The notes beneath the pieces are model-generated. The model ran no database searches, was not told where the DNA came from, and worked only from the letters and a program-made list of their open reading frames with translations. Source: Streptomyces sp. NBC_01669 (GTDB lineage Bacteria; Actinomycetota; Actinomycetes; Streptomycetales; Streptomycetaceae). From it: 64,000 nucleotides of DNA. Location: contig NZ_JAPEQG010000001.1 of assembly GCF_026339735.1 (NCBI RefSeq), positions 4,898,001-4,962,000 on the forward strand. Reading direction: 5' to 3'. This document shows positions 24,251-33,632 of the stretch, in pieces. The position numbers were made by a program, and so were the translations under genes. The stretch's first letter is position 1. Each line of letters begins with the position of its first letter.

Positions 24251-25816
24251 ATGAACAGTTCTTCCGTACCCCGCCGGAGTGTCCTGCGCACTCTGGCTCT
24301 CGCCGTGGCCCTGGTCGGCAGCGCGACGCCCGCATGGGACACCACCGCCTTCGCCGCGGAGCCGGCGACATACGCCCTCACGATCACTCACCTCGACCGC
24401 ACCGGCCACAGGACGGGGGACTTCGCCACCAACGTCACCGGAATCTCCGGCCCGGGTGCCGACGAGGCCGTCCATCCGTACGACGCCTCCGGCACGACCA
24501 CCGTGCGCCTGCCCCGGGGCCGGTATCTCCTGGACAGTTCCCTGACCACCGGTAACGAAGCGGACGGGACGGACTGGATCGTCCAACCGCGCCTCGACCT
24601 CGACCGCGACACCACCATCACCGTCGACGCGCGGACCACCCTCCCCGTCGACGTACGGCCGCCCGACCGCTCCGCAGGCTTCCTGCACAGCGCGATGTTC
24701 GTCCAGGTCACGCACGACGGCGCCACCCGGGACGCCAACCTGATCAACTCCAGCCCGAACCTGCGCGTCGCGCACCTGGGCCCCGACAGCGAACCCGGAT
24801 CGGTGAAGCAGTGGTTCGACGCGTACTGGACGACCGAGACCGTCGGCTACGCGCTCGGCTACACCTTCACCGGCCCCCGCGCCCTGACAGGGCTCACCCG
24901 GCACCCCTCCCCGGAGGACCTGGCCACCGTGCAGATCCGCGGCGCGGCCCGACCGGGCACCGCAGGGACCGCGTCCGTCGACCTGCAACCGAGTGCCGGA
25001 CCGACCGTCGGCGTCGCCCAGATGCTGGCGACCCCCGGCACCGCGACCTACCTCGTGACACCTGAACGCGGCACCTGGGACATCGCCTACACAGCCCCCG
25101 GTACGCCCGGCGCGGCATCGAACCGCTACAGCGCCAATGGTGTCGCCGTGCGGGCCGGGGGCACGACCACGCACACCTTCGACAACGCCGTCTTCGGTCC
25201 CGACCTCACCGGCCGCCCCGGCGTCGTACGCGACGGCGACCGCGTCGCCGTCGATGTCCCGCTGCTCGCCGACGGCGATGGCCACGTGCCGTCGTCACCG
25301 CAGTACGACAAGGCCTCGACCACTCTTCACCGCAACGGCGTGCGCGTCGGGACCCAGGCGGGCGCCCCCGGACGAGCCGCGTTCACCGTGCCGCCGGGGA
25401 GCGCGGAGTACCGGCTCACCAGCATGGTGAATCGCAAGGGTGCGCCCGGCACCACCACGCGTGTGACCGCGTCGTGGACCTTCACCTCGCTCACCACGAC
25501 CGGCCCGACCCCGGTGCCGGTGAGCGTCGTGCGGTTCTCGCCCGCGCTCAGCCCGACCGGCACCGCGGCGGCGAACGCGACACTCCGTATCCCCGTCACG
25601 GTGCTGGGCGCCGCCGCGGACGGACGTGTGCGCTCGCTTGCCGTCTCGGTATCCGTGGACAGCGGCGCCTCGTGGACCCCGGTTCCGGTCGAGGGCGGCG
25701 CCGTCACGATCCACAACCCGCGCGCGGGGGCCGGCGTCTCCTTGCGCGCGGAGCTGACCGACACCGGCGGGAACACCCTCACCCAAACCGTCATCGACGC
25801 CTACCGGACACGATGA
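24251..25816 (+). CDS. Secreted protein resembling the C-terminal region of S8 (subtilisin-like) peptidases, protease domain absent
   Basis: The 521-residue preprotein has a clear signal peptide (RRSVLRTLALAVALVGSATP, cleavage near AFAAEPA). The mature protein consists of beta-rich segments: a YALTITHLDRTGH start, GTTTVRLPRGRYLLDS, TTITVDARTTLPVDVRPP, and a late domain with VRSLAVSVSVDSGASWTPV. These segments resemble the region that follows the catalytic domain in large Streptomyces S8 peptidases. No Asp/His/Ser subtilisin motifs are present anywhere in the gene or upstream of it. It may be a surface or binding protein that has kept only the accessory domains, or a domain family also used in proteases. 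It is divergent from the sigma-factor operon. Confidence 0.72.
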   Translation: MNSSSVPRRSVLRTLALAVALVGSATPAWDTTAFAAEPATYALTITHLDRTGHRTGDFATNVTGISGPGADEAVHPYDASGTTTVRLPRGRYLLDSSLTTGNEADGTDWIVQPRLDLDRDTTITVDARTTLPVDVRPPDRSAGFLHSAMFVQVTHDGATRDANLINSSPNLRVAHLGPDSEPGSVKQWFDAYWTTETVGYALGYTFTGPRALTGLTRHPSPEDLATVQIRGAARPGTAGTASVDLQPSAGPTVGVAQMLATPGTATYLVTPERGTWDIAYTAPGTPGAASNRYSANGVAVRAGGTTTHTFDNAVFGPDLTGRPGVVRDGDRVAVDVPLLADGDGHVPSSPQYDKASTTLHRNGVRVGTQAGAPGRAAFTVPPGSAEYRLTSMVNRKGAPGTTTRVTASWTFTSLTTTGPTPVPVSVVRFSPALSPTGTAAANATLRIPVTVLGAAADGRVRSLAVSVSVDSGASWTPVPVEGGAVTIHNPRAGAGVSLRAELTDTGGNTLTQTVIDAYRTR

Positions 25817-26052
25817 CCCCGTAGTCCGATCAGAGGTCACCCGACAGGCTCTGAGACCTTCGGCTTCCGGCACCTTGGGCGAGGAGGAGCTCCAGGGCAG
25901 CCGGCTGGACCTCTTCGATTGTGGGCAAGAGGTGGGGCATCTCTTCCTTGTGGTGTCTTCCGGCCGGCGGAAAGAGCTCAGGTGACGCGTGCAGAACTCC
26001 TGGGCGAAGGAACGGAGTTGATCGGCCCGTTCCTGCCGGTCGGAGGGTTCGG

Positions 26053-26120
26053 CCGTCTTCATGCGGCTGCGGCGGCGGTTCCAAGGAGTGATCCGGCGGC
26101 CGCGAACCGCATGAAGACGG
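26053..26120. terminator. 14-bp perfect inverted repeat, possible terminator
   Basis: CCGTCTTCATGCGG (26053-26066) is repeated inverted at 26107-26120, with further complementarity inside the 40-bp spacer. It lies between convergent genes (S8-like + and SnoaL-like -). The remaining part of 25817-26165 holds no recognisable gene. Confidence 0.5.
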
Positions 26121-26165
26121 GCAGCCCCCTGCCCGCCGTCCCGCCCCGACGGGGTGCCCGACGAA

Positions 26166-26564
26166 TCAGGGTCGGTCGTGCCAGGCGACTGCCGTGATCC
26201 GCCAGCCGTCCGCGGTGCGGACGAACTGGATGGTCTTGGTCCCGGCACCCTCGAACGGCTCACCGTCCAGGATTCCGGACTTGCGGTATTCGCCGAACCG
26301 CGACGCGATATCGCCCGCGACCTCGGTCCGTTCGGAGGTCTCCCACTCGGAGAACTCGACCAGTCGGCCGTCGGACAGCAGCCGCCGACGGGGCTCGATG
26401 AACTCGTCCACGGTGTAGACCGTGAACCTGGGGGCGGTCGTGACGATCACGCCGCTTGGAAGGACCAGCCGCCGGATCCGGTCCACGTCGGCAGCCTTGC
26501 CGCCCCGGTTGTCAAAGGCGCCGAAGAACTCGGCGGTCAGTGCGTCGATCTCGGTCTTGGACAT
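26166..26564 (-). CDS. SnoaL/DUF4440-like NTF2-fold protein
   Basis: From ATG 26564 the protein has 132 residues: an N-terminal ALTAEFFGAFDNRGGK helix, VLPSGVIVTTAPRFTVYTVDEF, a WETSERTEVAGDIASRFGEY strand pair and a C-terminal VRTADGWRITAVAWHDRP. This is the cone-shaped NTF2/SnoaL fold that is very common in actinobacteria. Members include ketosteroid isomerase-like enzymes, polyketide hydroxylases and simple ligand binders. No catalytic pair can be assigned. The gene is isolated, with no operon partner. Confidence 0.8.
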   Translation of the reverse strand: MSKTEIDALTAEFFGAFDNRGGKAADVDRIRRLVLPSGVIVTTAPRFTVYTVDEFIEPRRRLLSDGRLVEFSEWETSERTEVAGDIASRFGEYRKSGILDGEPFEGAGTKTIQFVRTADGWRITAVAWHDRP

Positions 26565-26743
26565 GGACGCGACGCTAACACCGAAGGAGCGAGGGCTCAG
26601 CCGCCGAGACCAGCCGGCCGACCGGGGGTGGACGCAGCCATCCTGACCTGCGGCGGAGCTGCCCGTGATCCGAGGCCCGGACAGCCTCGGACAGGGCTGA
26701 ACGCTGTCAGTCCCGCAACGACGGCCGGGCAGCGGTCTCCTGG

Positions 26744-26880
26744 TCAGGGTGACTGGTCGGAGCCCCTGAGCCGGCTCTCCCAGGCCCAAGCGGCGGTCTC
26801 GACCCGGTTGCGGACCTGGAGCTCGGCCGCGAGGGACGCCAGGTGGCTCCTGACTGCCGCTGCTGACTCCCGTCGCCGCC
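26744..26880 (-). pseudogene. Fragment of a LuxR-type regulator (C-terminal HTH only)
   Basis: The minus strand reads SAAAVRSHLASLAAELQVRN followed by RVETAAWAWESRLRGS and a stop. This matches the C-terminal recognition helix of NarL/LuxR-type regulators. Nothing of the remainder of the gene is found upstream, where the P-type ATPase ends at 26900. It appears to be the surviving 3' end of a deleted regulator gene. Confidence 0.6.
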
Positions 26881-26899
26881 CTGAATCACCTTCAGGTCG

Positions 26900-29800
26900 T
26901 CAGTGGGCGAGCCGCACCACGGGACGCACTCGCGAGGTGAGGTCGGCCAGCAGTCGGTCGGCCTGCGGCAGTACGCGGGGTCCGAGGGCGGCGGCGCCGA
27001 TGGCTACGGCCACGCCGGCCCACGCCAGTGGGCCCAGCGGCGTGCACCCGAAGAAGTGGCTGACGACGGGCGTCTGGACGAGGGCGATGAGCACGGCAGC
27101 AGTGCCGAGGACGGTGGCCAGGACCAGTGGGCTGTGGCGGCGTCCGACGACGGTCTGGGTGAGCTGGGCGCCGACCACACCGCACAGGGCCATCGTGCTG
27201 GTGCGCCGCGCCGAGCCCGGAGTGAGGCTGCCGATCAGCCATGCGATGGCGGCGCCGATTCCGGTGATCAGGCCACGATGGCGGATCTGGCGGGTCAGGG
27301 GCTGGCCGAGGACGGCGAGGCCTACCGGTGCGTCGTCGGCTGCGGTGGGCTCACCGGTGGGCTCCGGATCGTGGGGGGTGACCGCGACCGCCATCGCCGG
27401 GAACATGTCGGTGAGCAGGTTGACCAGCAGCAGTTGACGCGTCGTCAGTGGCGACGTACCGGACAGCAAGGTGCCCAGTACGGAGAAGCCGACCTCGCCG
27501 GCGTTCCCTCCGAGCAGAATGCTGATCGCGTCGGCCACGCTTCGCCACAGGGCACGGCCCTCGCCGATGGCGTCGATAAGAACCGACAGTTCGTCGTTGG
27601 TGATCACGAGGTCCGCGGCGTTGCGTGCGGCGGCCGATCCGCGCGCCGCGATGCCGACCCCGACATCGGCGGCGCGGATGGCGGCGGCGTCGTTGGCGCC
27701 GTCCCCGACCATGCCCACGACGCGTCCCGCCTCCCGGAGCGCCTCGACCACCTGCAGCTTCTGCTCGGGTGCGACGCGAGCCACCACGCCGCAGTCCCGG
27801 AGCAGGCGCGCCCGCCCCGCCCGGTCGAGTGCGGCCAGCTCGTCACCGGTGACGACCGTGACATCCGAAGGCCAGCCCAGAGCGACCGCCACGGAACGGG
27901 CGGTCTGAGGGTGGTCGCCGGTGAGCATGACGGGTCGTACGCCGATCTCGCCGAGACCGGACACGAGCGGAGCCGAACTGGCGCGAGGGGTGTCGGCCAG
28001 TGCCACGAATCCGATGAGTTCCAGCAGTTCAAGGGGCTTGTCCAGTGCCTCCGCCGCATCTTCCGCCGCGAGGCGGCGCTGGGCGACGGCCAGCAGCCGC
28101 AGGCCCTGGGCGGCAAGGGCATGCACCGTGTCGACGGCTGTCGGATCCGCATCGGGGCAGCAGGGCAGCATGACTTCAGGCGCCCCCTTGACGACCAGCA
28201 TGTCCTCGCCGTCGTCGTCTCTTCCGACGGCGGCCGCGTAGCCCCGGCTCGCCTCGAAGGGCTGGGCCCGCACGGTGGTCCACCCGATCTCGCGCGGGGC
28301 GGCTGCCAGGACGGCCTCGTCGGTGGCGTGGGCGTGGACACCCGGCTGCTCGGCGACGCGCGGGCAGGCCCGGGCGGCGATGCGAAGGATCAGTTCCGCT
28401 TCGGGGTCCGACGCCGGGTGCTCGGCGCCGGCGGCAGTGACCAGGTGGACGACCCGCAACCGGTTCTCGGTGAGGGTCCCGGTCTTGTCGAAGCACATGG
28501 TGTCCACGCGTCCCAGGGCCTCCAGGCTGCGCGGCGTGCGGACCAGGACACCCAGTCTGCTGAGCCGCCGCGCCGCGGACATCTGCGCCACCGTCGCCAC
28601 CAAGGGCATGCCTTCGGGGACGGCGGCCACCGCGACAGCCAGCCCGCCCTGGAGCGCGGTGCGCACGGGGCTGCCGCGCAGCAGGGACAGACCGGCCACC
28701 GCGGCGCCGCCGGCGAGGGTGAGGGGCAGGACCCGGCGGGTCAGCCGGTGCAGTCGTGCCTGGACCCCTGCCGAGGTGGGGACCCGGGCGGCGAGGGACG
28801 CCGCGCGGCCGGCTTCGGTCTGGTCGCCGGTGCCCACCACCACGGCGCGGGCGTGGCCGGCCACCACCGTGGTGCCCTCGAACACCATGCAACTGCGGTC
28901 GGCGACGGGCGCCTGTGGTACGGCGTCCACCTGTTTGCGGGTGGGCAGTGACTCGCCGGTCAACGAGGACTCGTCGACCTCGAAGCCGCTGACTTCCAGC
29001 AGGCGCGCGTCGGCCGGCACGACGTCATTGGTGCGCAGCTCGATCACCTCGCCGGGCGCCAGTCGTTCGGCCTCCACGAGGGATGCCTCATCTGCTGACA
29101 CGTCGGGGAGGCGCCGGGCTGTTCGCCGTTGCCCGGTGACGAGCTCGGACAGTGCCTGCTCCGCGCGCAGCCTCTGCACTCCGCCGACCAAGGCGTTCCC
29201 CGCGACGGCGCCGATGACGAGGAATGCGTCCACAGCGGACCCCAGCAGCGCCGACGCGGTGGCACCGACCAGCAGGATCGGGGTGAAGGGGTCGTCGAGT
29301 TCGGCCCACACGGCGCCTGCCAGATGTGCGCCGACCCGCGTCGGCGCGAAGGCCGGGTGAGTGGCTGCGGCGCCCACGACGCGGCCGGCCCGGGTCCGCA
29401 CCACCGCCCATGCGGTGGGCGCGGCCCGCGGCGCCCTCGCCAGCCGGGCCATGACCTCCTCCGGATGCAGAGCGTGCCAGGGCACCCGCGGCCCGGGGTG
29501 CGGGGTCGTACGGGCGGCGACACCCAGCGCGGTGAACCAGCCCGACACCAGAGCCGCGGCGGTGGCGATGTTGACAGGGCTGATCCGCAGTTCGAGGGGG
29601 AAGGGGACCCGTTGCGTCCGGGCTCCGCGGGTGAGTACCAGGAGCTCGGAGAGCGTGGCGCCCGCCTCGGCAAGGAACTTGGCCCGTCGGGCGGCCGCCC
29701 GTGCAGCGGGCACGGCGGACAGCAACCGCCACGTGCCCTCCAGCCCGCGCAGCGGCAGAATGTCCGCGCCCCAGACGACAGCGCTGCGCTCGTCGGCGAC

Positions 29801-31504
29801 GGCGACGGCGATGTCACTGCGGAGCAGCCCGTCGAGTACGTCGCGGGCGGCCGCGGTCGACGCCTGTTCCGCTGCAGCTCGGCCGTCCGGCACGCGCGCC
29901 ACCGTGAGGACCGTCCGCCCGTCGCTCTGCAGGCCGGCCACCACATCGGCCAACGGCATCCCGGCAGGGACGAGTTGGTCGGCCAGCGTCCCGAACTCGC
30001 CGAGCGAGTGGTCGTCCAGCACAACAACGTGCAGGCCGGCCCGGCGCGCCGCGTCCAACGCGGCCTCGGCCATCGGGTCGACCTCCCAGCCGACCAGGAC
30101 GGTACCGACGTCTTCGCCGCGCACCGACGCGATCATCAGTTCCGTGTCCGACCGTCCCGTGTGCGACGCCAACTCGTCGGGCACCGGTCGCAGGCCGAGT
30201 CCCGCCTCCCCGGAGGGCACTGCCCCGTCCCCGGGCGCACTCAGGGCTGCGGTGGACTCCCGCCACAGCCGACGGTGATCCCAGCCGGCCGTGCTGGGGT
30301 GGACCTCGAGCACCGCGCGCCGAGTGCCGCGCAGCGCTTCAGGATGAAGGACCACGGTGTCCACAAGCTCCAGTCGGCGCAGCCGATCGGGGCTGCGGAC
30401 CAGCACGTCCTCGCGCGCCAGGGCACTGCCGAGCGCCGCGGTGAAGGCCGCCGGGCCGTAGCGCGCAGCCTTGGGCGAACCGGCCAGTACGGTCTCGGCC
30501 GCCTCATCGAGGTTGCGGGTGAACAGGAGCGTGGTGAGGGCGCCGCCCAGCATCCCGTTGATCGCGGCGTCGGCATACTTGTCGCCGGGGCACGAACGCA
30601 GCGGTGGACGTACGACGTCGTCTCCGGCCACGGTCAGCCTGTCCGGAGCGCACAGTGTGTCGTGCAGGGCGTCGAACGTCGCGAGCTGGGCAACGGACTC
30701 CACCAACTGTGCGGTCCGCAATGCCGCGTCGAGCAGCAGCGGACTCGGCGACTGCCCGACCCCACAGACAGCCGCATGGGCCGCGGCGAGCACCAGATCG
30801 GCCATGTCCGGGCCCAGCGCGCGGCTCAGCACCGTCCGTACCCGGGAGTCCTCACGCATCACGACGACCGCGGCCACGACGACCTCCGGCACCGGCTTCA
30901 GAAAGACTGTCCGTGCCACGAGGGAGGTGGCGATGCCCGCCGCGTCGCACGCCACGGCGACAGCATTGGCGCGCACGCCCCCGGCTGCACCCGGGTGCGC
31001 GTGTTCCAGCGTCTGGTCACCGACGTGCACCAGCCCGTGTTCGGCGGCCAGTTCGGACACCCAGTCCACCACATGCTCGCCGATCGCATCCTCGGTGGTC
31101 TGCATGACCAGCCGCCCCAGGCCGCCGTCCCAGTAAGCGATCAGCACGTCAGGGTGCTCGGCCAGCTCGACCGCCACTTTCTCGGCGGCTGCCTCGAGCT
31201 GCTCCGCGGTGGGTTCCTGCGAGTCCGGATGGTGCCGCAGTGCGACGTGCATGCGGGAGCCGGCGCGCCAGTAACCGACGTGAGGGGTCACGGCGTTGCG
31301 GGCGACCCTGCCGACCCGCAGTGCGGTCGCCGACACCGCCGCCGCGCCGCTCACGGCGCCACGCGCACCGGCGCTCACCAGCTCAGCGACCATCCGGGCC
31401 GTGTCGGTGGCCGGCGGGGCGATCCTGCGCGTGGCCTCGACGGGGGCAGCCAGGGCGTTCTGGAGGACCACGGCGGGCAGCCCGGTCAGCAAGCGGAGCA
31501 GCAT
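26900..31504 (-). CDS. Very large P-type cation ATPase (mycobacterial CtpI-like)
   Basis: The protein has 1534 residues, about twice a normal P-type ATPase. The N-terminal 650 residues are a non-catalytic extension with several membrane-like stretches and two divergent heavy-metal-associated-like or degenerate haloacid-type regions. The catalytic half contains SLTGESLPTRKQ (actuator), PEGMPLVATVAQ in the M4 helix (the PEGLP-type motif of class II pumps), MCFDKTGTLTEN (phosphorylated Asp), a KGAPEVMLPCC nucleotide-binding region, MVGDGANDAAAIRAADVG (hinge) and six C-terminal helices. The architecture is that of mycobacterial CtpI. The PEG motif argues for a hard cation such as Ca or Mg rather than copper, but the ion is unknown. 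It follows the H1-like membrane protein gene by 70 bp and is probably co-transcribed with it. Confidence 0.88.
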   Translation of the reverse strand: MLLRLLTGLPAVVLQNALAAPVEATRRIAPPATDTARMVAELVSAGARGAVSGAAAVSATALRVGRVARNAVTPHVGYWRAGSRMHVALRHHPDSQEPTAEQLEAAAEKVAVELAEHPDVLIAYWDGGLGRLVMQTTEDAIGEHVVDWVSELAAEHGLVHVGDQTLEHAHPGAAGGVRANAVAVACDAAGIATSLVARTVFLKPVPEVVVAAVVVMREDSRVRTVLSRALGPDMADLVLAAAHAAVCGVGQSPSPLLLDAALRTAQLVESVAQLATFDALHDTLCAPDRLTVAGDDVVRPPLRSCPGDKYADAAINGMLGGALTTLLFTRNLDEAAETVLAGSPKAARYGPAAFTAALGSALAREDVLVRSPDRLRRLELVDTVVLHPEALRGTRRAVLEVHPSTAGWDHRRLWRESTAALSAPGDGAVPSGEAGLGLRPVPDELASHTGRSDTELMIASVRGEDVGTVLVGWEVDPMAEAALDAARRAGLHVVVLDDHSLGEFGTLADQLVPAGMPLADVVAGLQSDGRTVLTVARVPDGRAAAEQASTAAARDVLDGLLRSDIAVAVADERSAVVWGADILPLRGLEGTWRLLSAVPAARAAARRAKFLAEAGATLSELLVLTRGARTQRVPFPLELRISPVNIATAAALVSGWFTALGVAARTTPHPGPRVPWHALHPEEVMARLARAPRAAPTAWAVVRTRAGRVVGAAATHPAFAPTRVGAHLAGAVWAELDDPFTPILLVGATASALLGSAVDAFLVIGAVAGNALVGGVQRLRAEQALSELVTGQRRTARRLPDVSADEASLVEAERLAPGEVIELRTNDVVPADARLLEVSGFEVDESSLTGESLPTRKQVDAVPQAPVADRSCMVFEGTTVVAGHARAVVVGTGDQTEAGRAASLAARVPTSAGVQARLHRLTRRVLPLTLAGGAAVAGLSLLRGSPVRTALQGGLAVAVAAVPEGMPLVATVAQMSAARRLSRLGVLVRTPRSLEALGRVDTMCFDKTGTLTENRLRVVHLVTAAGAEHPASDPEAELILRIAARACPRVAEQPGVHAHATDEAVLAAAPREIGWTTVRAQPFEASRGYAAAVGRDDDGEDMLVVKGAPEVMLPCCPDADPTAVDTVHALAAQGLRLLAVAQRRLAAEDAAEALDKPLELLELIGFVALADTPRASSAPLVSGLGEIGVRPVMLTGDHPQTARSVAVALGWPSDVTVVTGDELAALDRAGRARLLRDCGVVARVAPEQKLQVVEALREAGRVVGMVGDGANDAAAIRAADVGVGIAARGSAAARNAADLVITNDELSVLIDAIGEGRALWRSVADAISILLGGNAGEVGFSVLGTLLSGTSPLTTRQLLLVNLLTDMFPAMAVAVTPHDPEPTGEPTAADDAPVGLAVLGQPLTRQIRHRGLITGIGAAIAWLIGSLTPGSARRTSTMALCGVVGAQLTQTVVGRRHSPLVLATVLGTAAVLIALVQTPVVSHFFGCTPLGPLAWAGVAVAIGAAALGPRVLPQADRLLADLTSRVRPVVRLAH

Positions 31505-31574
31505 GTCTCACCTTCGCGGGCTTGCCGCACGGGTCGGCGGCGGAACGGTGGTCGGAGCGGGTGGAAGGCAGGCG

Positions 31575-32123
31575 TCAAGGCTTCTTCCGCCCACCTGCCT
31601 TGGTGCGTGAGGTGTTCGCGGCAGCGCGCTTGGACGAGCGGGCCTTCGCAGTGCCCGAGGTGCTCGTCGACTTGGGCGCGCGGGTTTTCGCCGTCCCCGA
31701 CGTGGCCTTGCCCGGACGGGACTTCGCCTTCCCGGTGGCGGTCGACGCCTTGGCCGACCCGGCGGCGTGCTTCGCCTGCAATGCTTCGGCGCGGGCCTCG
31801 CCGGCTGTCTGGGCCGCCGCGACATCCTTGGGACGCGGCTGCGTGAGCCATACCACGGCGGCGCCCGCCGCGACCACTGGCCACTCGACCACACCGGCCA
31901 CGCCGAGCAGCCCGGCACCGGTGTAAGCCGCGACACGCCGTGTATGGGGCGAGACGATCCCGACGGAGTCCAGAACACCGTCGACGAATCCCTTGACCCT
32001 CTCGGCGCCAGGGACCTTCTCCATGGCCGTCGTCACCGTCTGCATGGGGTGCGCCAGCGTCTCCTGGACGGGATGCTGCACCTTCGTGTCCCCTGAGCCA
32101 TGCGCATGGGAACTGTCAGTCAT
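31575..32123 (-). CDS. Membrane protein with histone-H1-like Lys/Ala/Ser/Thr tail
   Basis: From ATG 32123 (GGAGGGAG upstream) the protein has 182 residues. The N-terminal part is soluble (HPVQETLAHPMQTVTTAMEK). Residues 70-95 contain a hydrophobic segment (TGAGLLGVAGVVEWPVVAAG, then AAVVWLTQ). The last 80 residues are low-complexity Lys/Ala/Ser/Thr repeats (SAKASTATGKAKSRPGKATS, SSKRAAANTSRTKAGG) resembling histone H1 or actinobacterial nucleoid proteins such as Lsr2-associated HupS tails. A basic tail on a membrane-bound protein could bind DNA, teichoic acid or polyphosphate near the membrane. It directly precedes the giant P-type ATPase, so a role with that transporter is plausible. No named family was recognised. 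Confidence 0.7.
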   Translation of the reverse strand: MTDSSHAHGSGDTKVQHPVQETLAHPMQTVTTAMEKVPGAERVKGFVDGVLDSVGIVSPHTRRVAAYTGAGLLGVAGVVEWPVVAAGAAVVWLTQPRPKDVAAAQTAGEARAEALQAKHAAGSAKASTATGKAKSRPGKATSGTAKTRAPKSTSTSGTAKARSSKRAAANTSRTKAGGRKKP

Positions 32124-32476
32124 GGTCGCTCTCCCTCCGTAGTGAAGGTGAGGCATGCACGTCGACGCCGTGGCGCTTCTCACCTTTCCGGCAACCTTGA
32201 CCAGATCGGGCTACTTCGGCAACTCTGGACATATCCAACTGCGCCGTTCGGCGTAGTCGGCGGTGAAGTGCGCTGCGCTGTGAATTCCCTGCTGAGACAA
32301 GTCCGAGAAGATCGGCGTCCCGGTCCCGGCAGAGGCCGCTGCGGATCGCTGACCGACACCCCGCGCGAGTCCTGGGCCGTTGAGGAGGCGACGGCAGAGT
32401 GCCCGGCTCGGCCCCGAGCCGTCATCCCGAACGCCCACCGCAGTCAACGGGCCCAACCTCCTGTGGAGGCCGCTTC
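32124..32476. other. Divergent promoter region, 353 bp
   Basis: It lies between the H1-like gene (-) and the small + strand gene at 32477. No gene or RNA was recognised; both promoters should lie here. Confidence 0.45.
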
Positions 32477-32803
32477 ATGCGCATCGAACTCACCTGGCCG
32501 CGCCCCGACGCCGACGACCGGACCCTGACCCTTGCGCTTCCCGACCTGCCCGCCCTGCGGCACGCGAGCCGACTGTGGACTCCTGCCGTCCTTCTGCGCG
32601 CCGTCGCATACGCAGAGCCCGTAGTCGCAGCCACAGCCATCGCCGCCGGCGCCGGCCCGCTCACCCGGGCCGCACTGCCGTACGCCCTCCGGTTCGCCCG
32701 GCAGGCACTCGATATCGGCACACCCGCCGCCACCGCGAGCCGGACAGCGCGGGCACTGCCCCATGGATCGTCCTCGCCGGCTCCTCGACCGCCTGCGTCC
32801 TGA
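32477..32803 (+). CDS. Hypothetical protein
   Basis: The 108-residue protein starts at ATG 32477 behind GTGGAGG. It begins MRIELTWPRPDADDRTLTLA, then has a moderately hydrophobic helix (TPAVLLRAVAYAEPVVAATA) and a Pro/Ser/Arg-rich end. No family was recognised. It lies 160 bp before the methyltransferase gene on the same strand, and the codon bias looks normal for the organism. It could be a small membrane-associated protein. Confidence 0.55.
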   Translation: MRIELTWPRPDADDRTLTLALPDLPALRHASRLWTPAVLLRAVAYAEPVVAATAIAAGAGPLTRAALPYALRFARQALDIGTPAATASRTARALPHGSSSPAPRPPAS

Positions 32804-32966
32804 GCGACGTACCGACGTACCGGAGAACGGCCGTAGGGGCCAGGGCCAGGTCGAGCTCCCCGGCGCGAGCGCCTCTCACCTGCGCCCCGACGACCGCTCG
32901 CTGCGGCGGCGCAGCGTAGACCTAGGCTGGCCCACACGGGACCGGGCGGTGGAGAAGGGCGTCAGC

Positions 32967-33632
32967 ATGTCGGAGCACGAGCGGGAGCTCGCCGGGGCTC
33001 AGCGGGAGCACTGGCAGCGGACATACGGCGAGCACCCCGGCATGTACGGCGAGGAGCCGTCCGAGCCGGCCGTCCACGCCGCCCGGGTGTTCCGGGCGGC
33101 CGGGGCACGCCAGGTTCTGGAGCTGGGGGCCGGGCACGGCCGCGACGCCGTCTACTTCGCCCGTGAGGGCTTCACCGTCCAGGCGACCGACTTCAGCCCG
33201 GTCGGCCTGGAGCAGTTGCACGAGGCGGCCGGCGCCCAGGGCATGGCCGAGCGAGTCGCGACCGCGGTGCACGACGTACGCGAGCCGCTGCCGCTGGCGG
33301 ACGGCTCGGTGGACGCGGTGTTCGCGCACATGCTGCTGTGCATGGCCCTGTCCACGAAGGAGATCCACGCCCTGGTCGGCGAGGTGCGCCGGGTGCTGAG
33401 GCCGGGCGGCGTCTTCGTCTACACCGTCCGTCATACCGGGGACGCCCACTACGGGGCCGGTACGGGGCACGGCGATGACATCTGGGAGCACGGCGGATTC
33501 GCAGTGCACTTCTTCCCCCGCGACCTGGTCGATGCTCTCGCCGACGGCTGGCAGTCGCAGGAGGTCCACCCCTTCGAGGAGGGCGACCTGCCCCGCCGGC
33601 TGTGGCGCGTCACCCAGACCCTCCCCCGGTGA
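32967..33632 (+). CDS. Class I SAM-dependent methyltransferase
   Basis: The 221-residue protein starts at ATG 32967. The Rossmann methyltransferase motifs are VLELGAGHGRDAVYFAREG (motif I, SAM binding), VQATDFSPVGLEQL (acidic loop), VAHD-like VHDVREPLPLADGSVDAVFAH (motif IV) and LRPGGVFVYTVRHTGD (motif VI). The closest general pattern is the Methyltransf_11/Tehb-like group acting on small molecules such as tellurite or thiols. The substrate is unknown. The stop overlaps the GTG of the TusA-like gene (GTGA), so the two proteins are translationally coupled. This suggests a sulphur- or metalloid-related pathway, as TusA proteins carry persulphide sulphur. Confidence 0.88.
   Translation: MSEHERELAGAQREHWQRTYGEHPGMYGEEPSEPAVHAARVFRAAGARQVLELGAGHGRDAVYFAREGFTVQATDFSPVGLEQLHEAAGAQGMAERVATAVHDVREPLPLADGSVDAVFAHMLLCMALSTKEIHALVGEVRRVLRPGGVFVYTVRHTGDAHYGAGTGHGDDIWEHGGFAVHFFPRDLVDALADGWQSQEVHPFEEGDLPRRLWRVTQTLPR

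Noticed and set aside
22346..25285. 979-codon minus-strand frame covering three genes
   Set aside because: Only its last 364 codons form the CU044_5270 protein; the rest is antisense to the S8-like gene and out of frame with the sigma factor.
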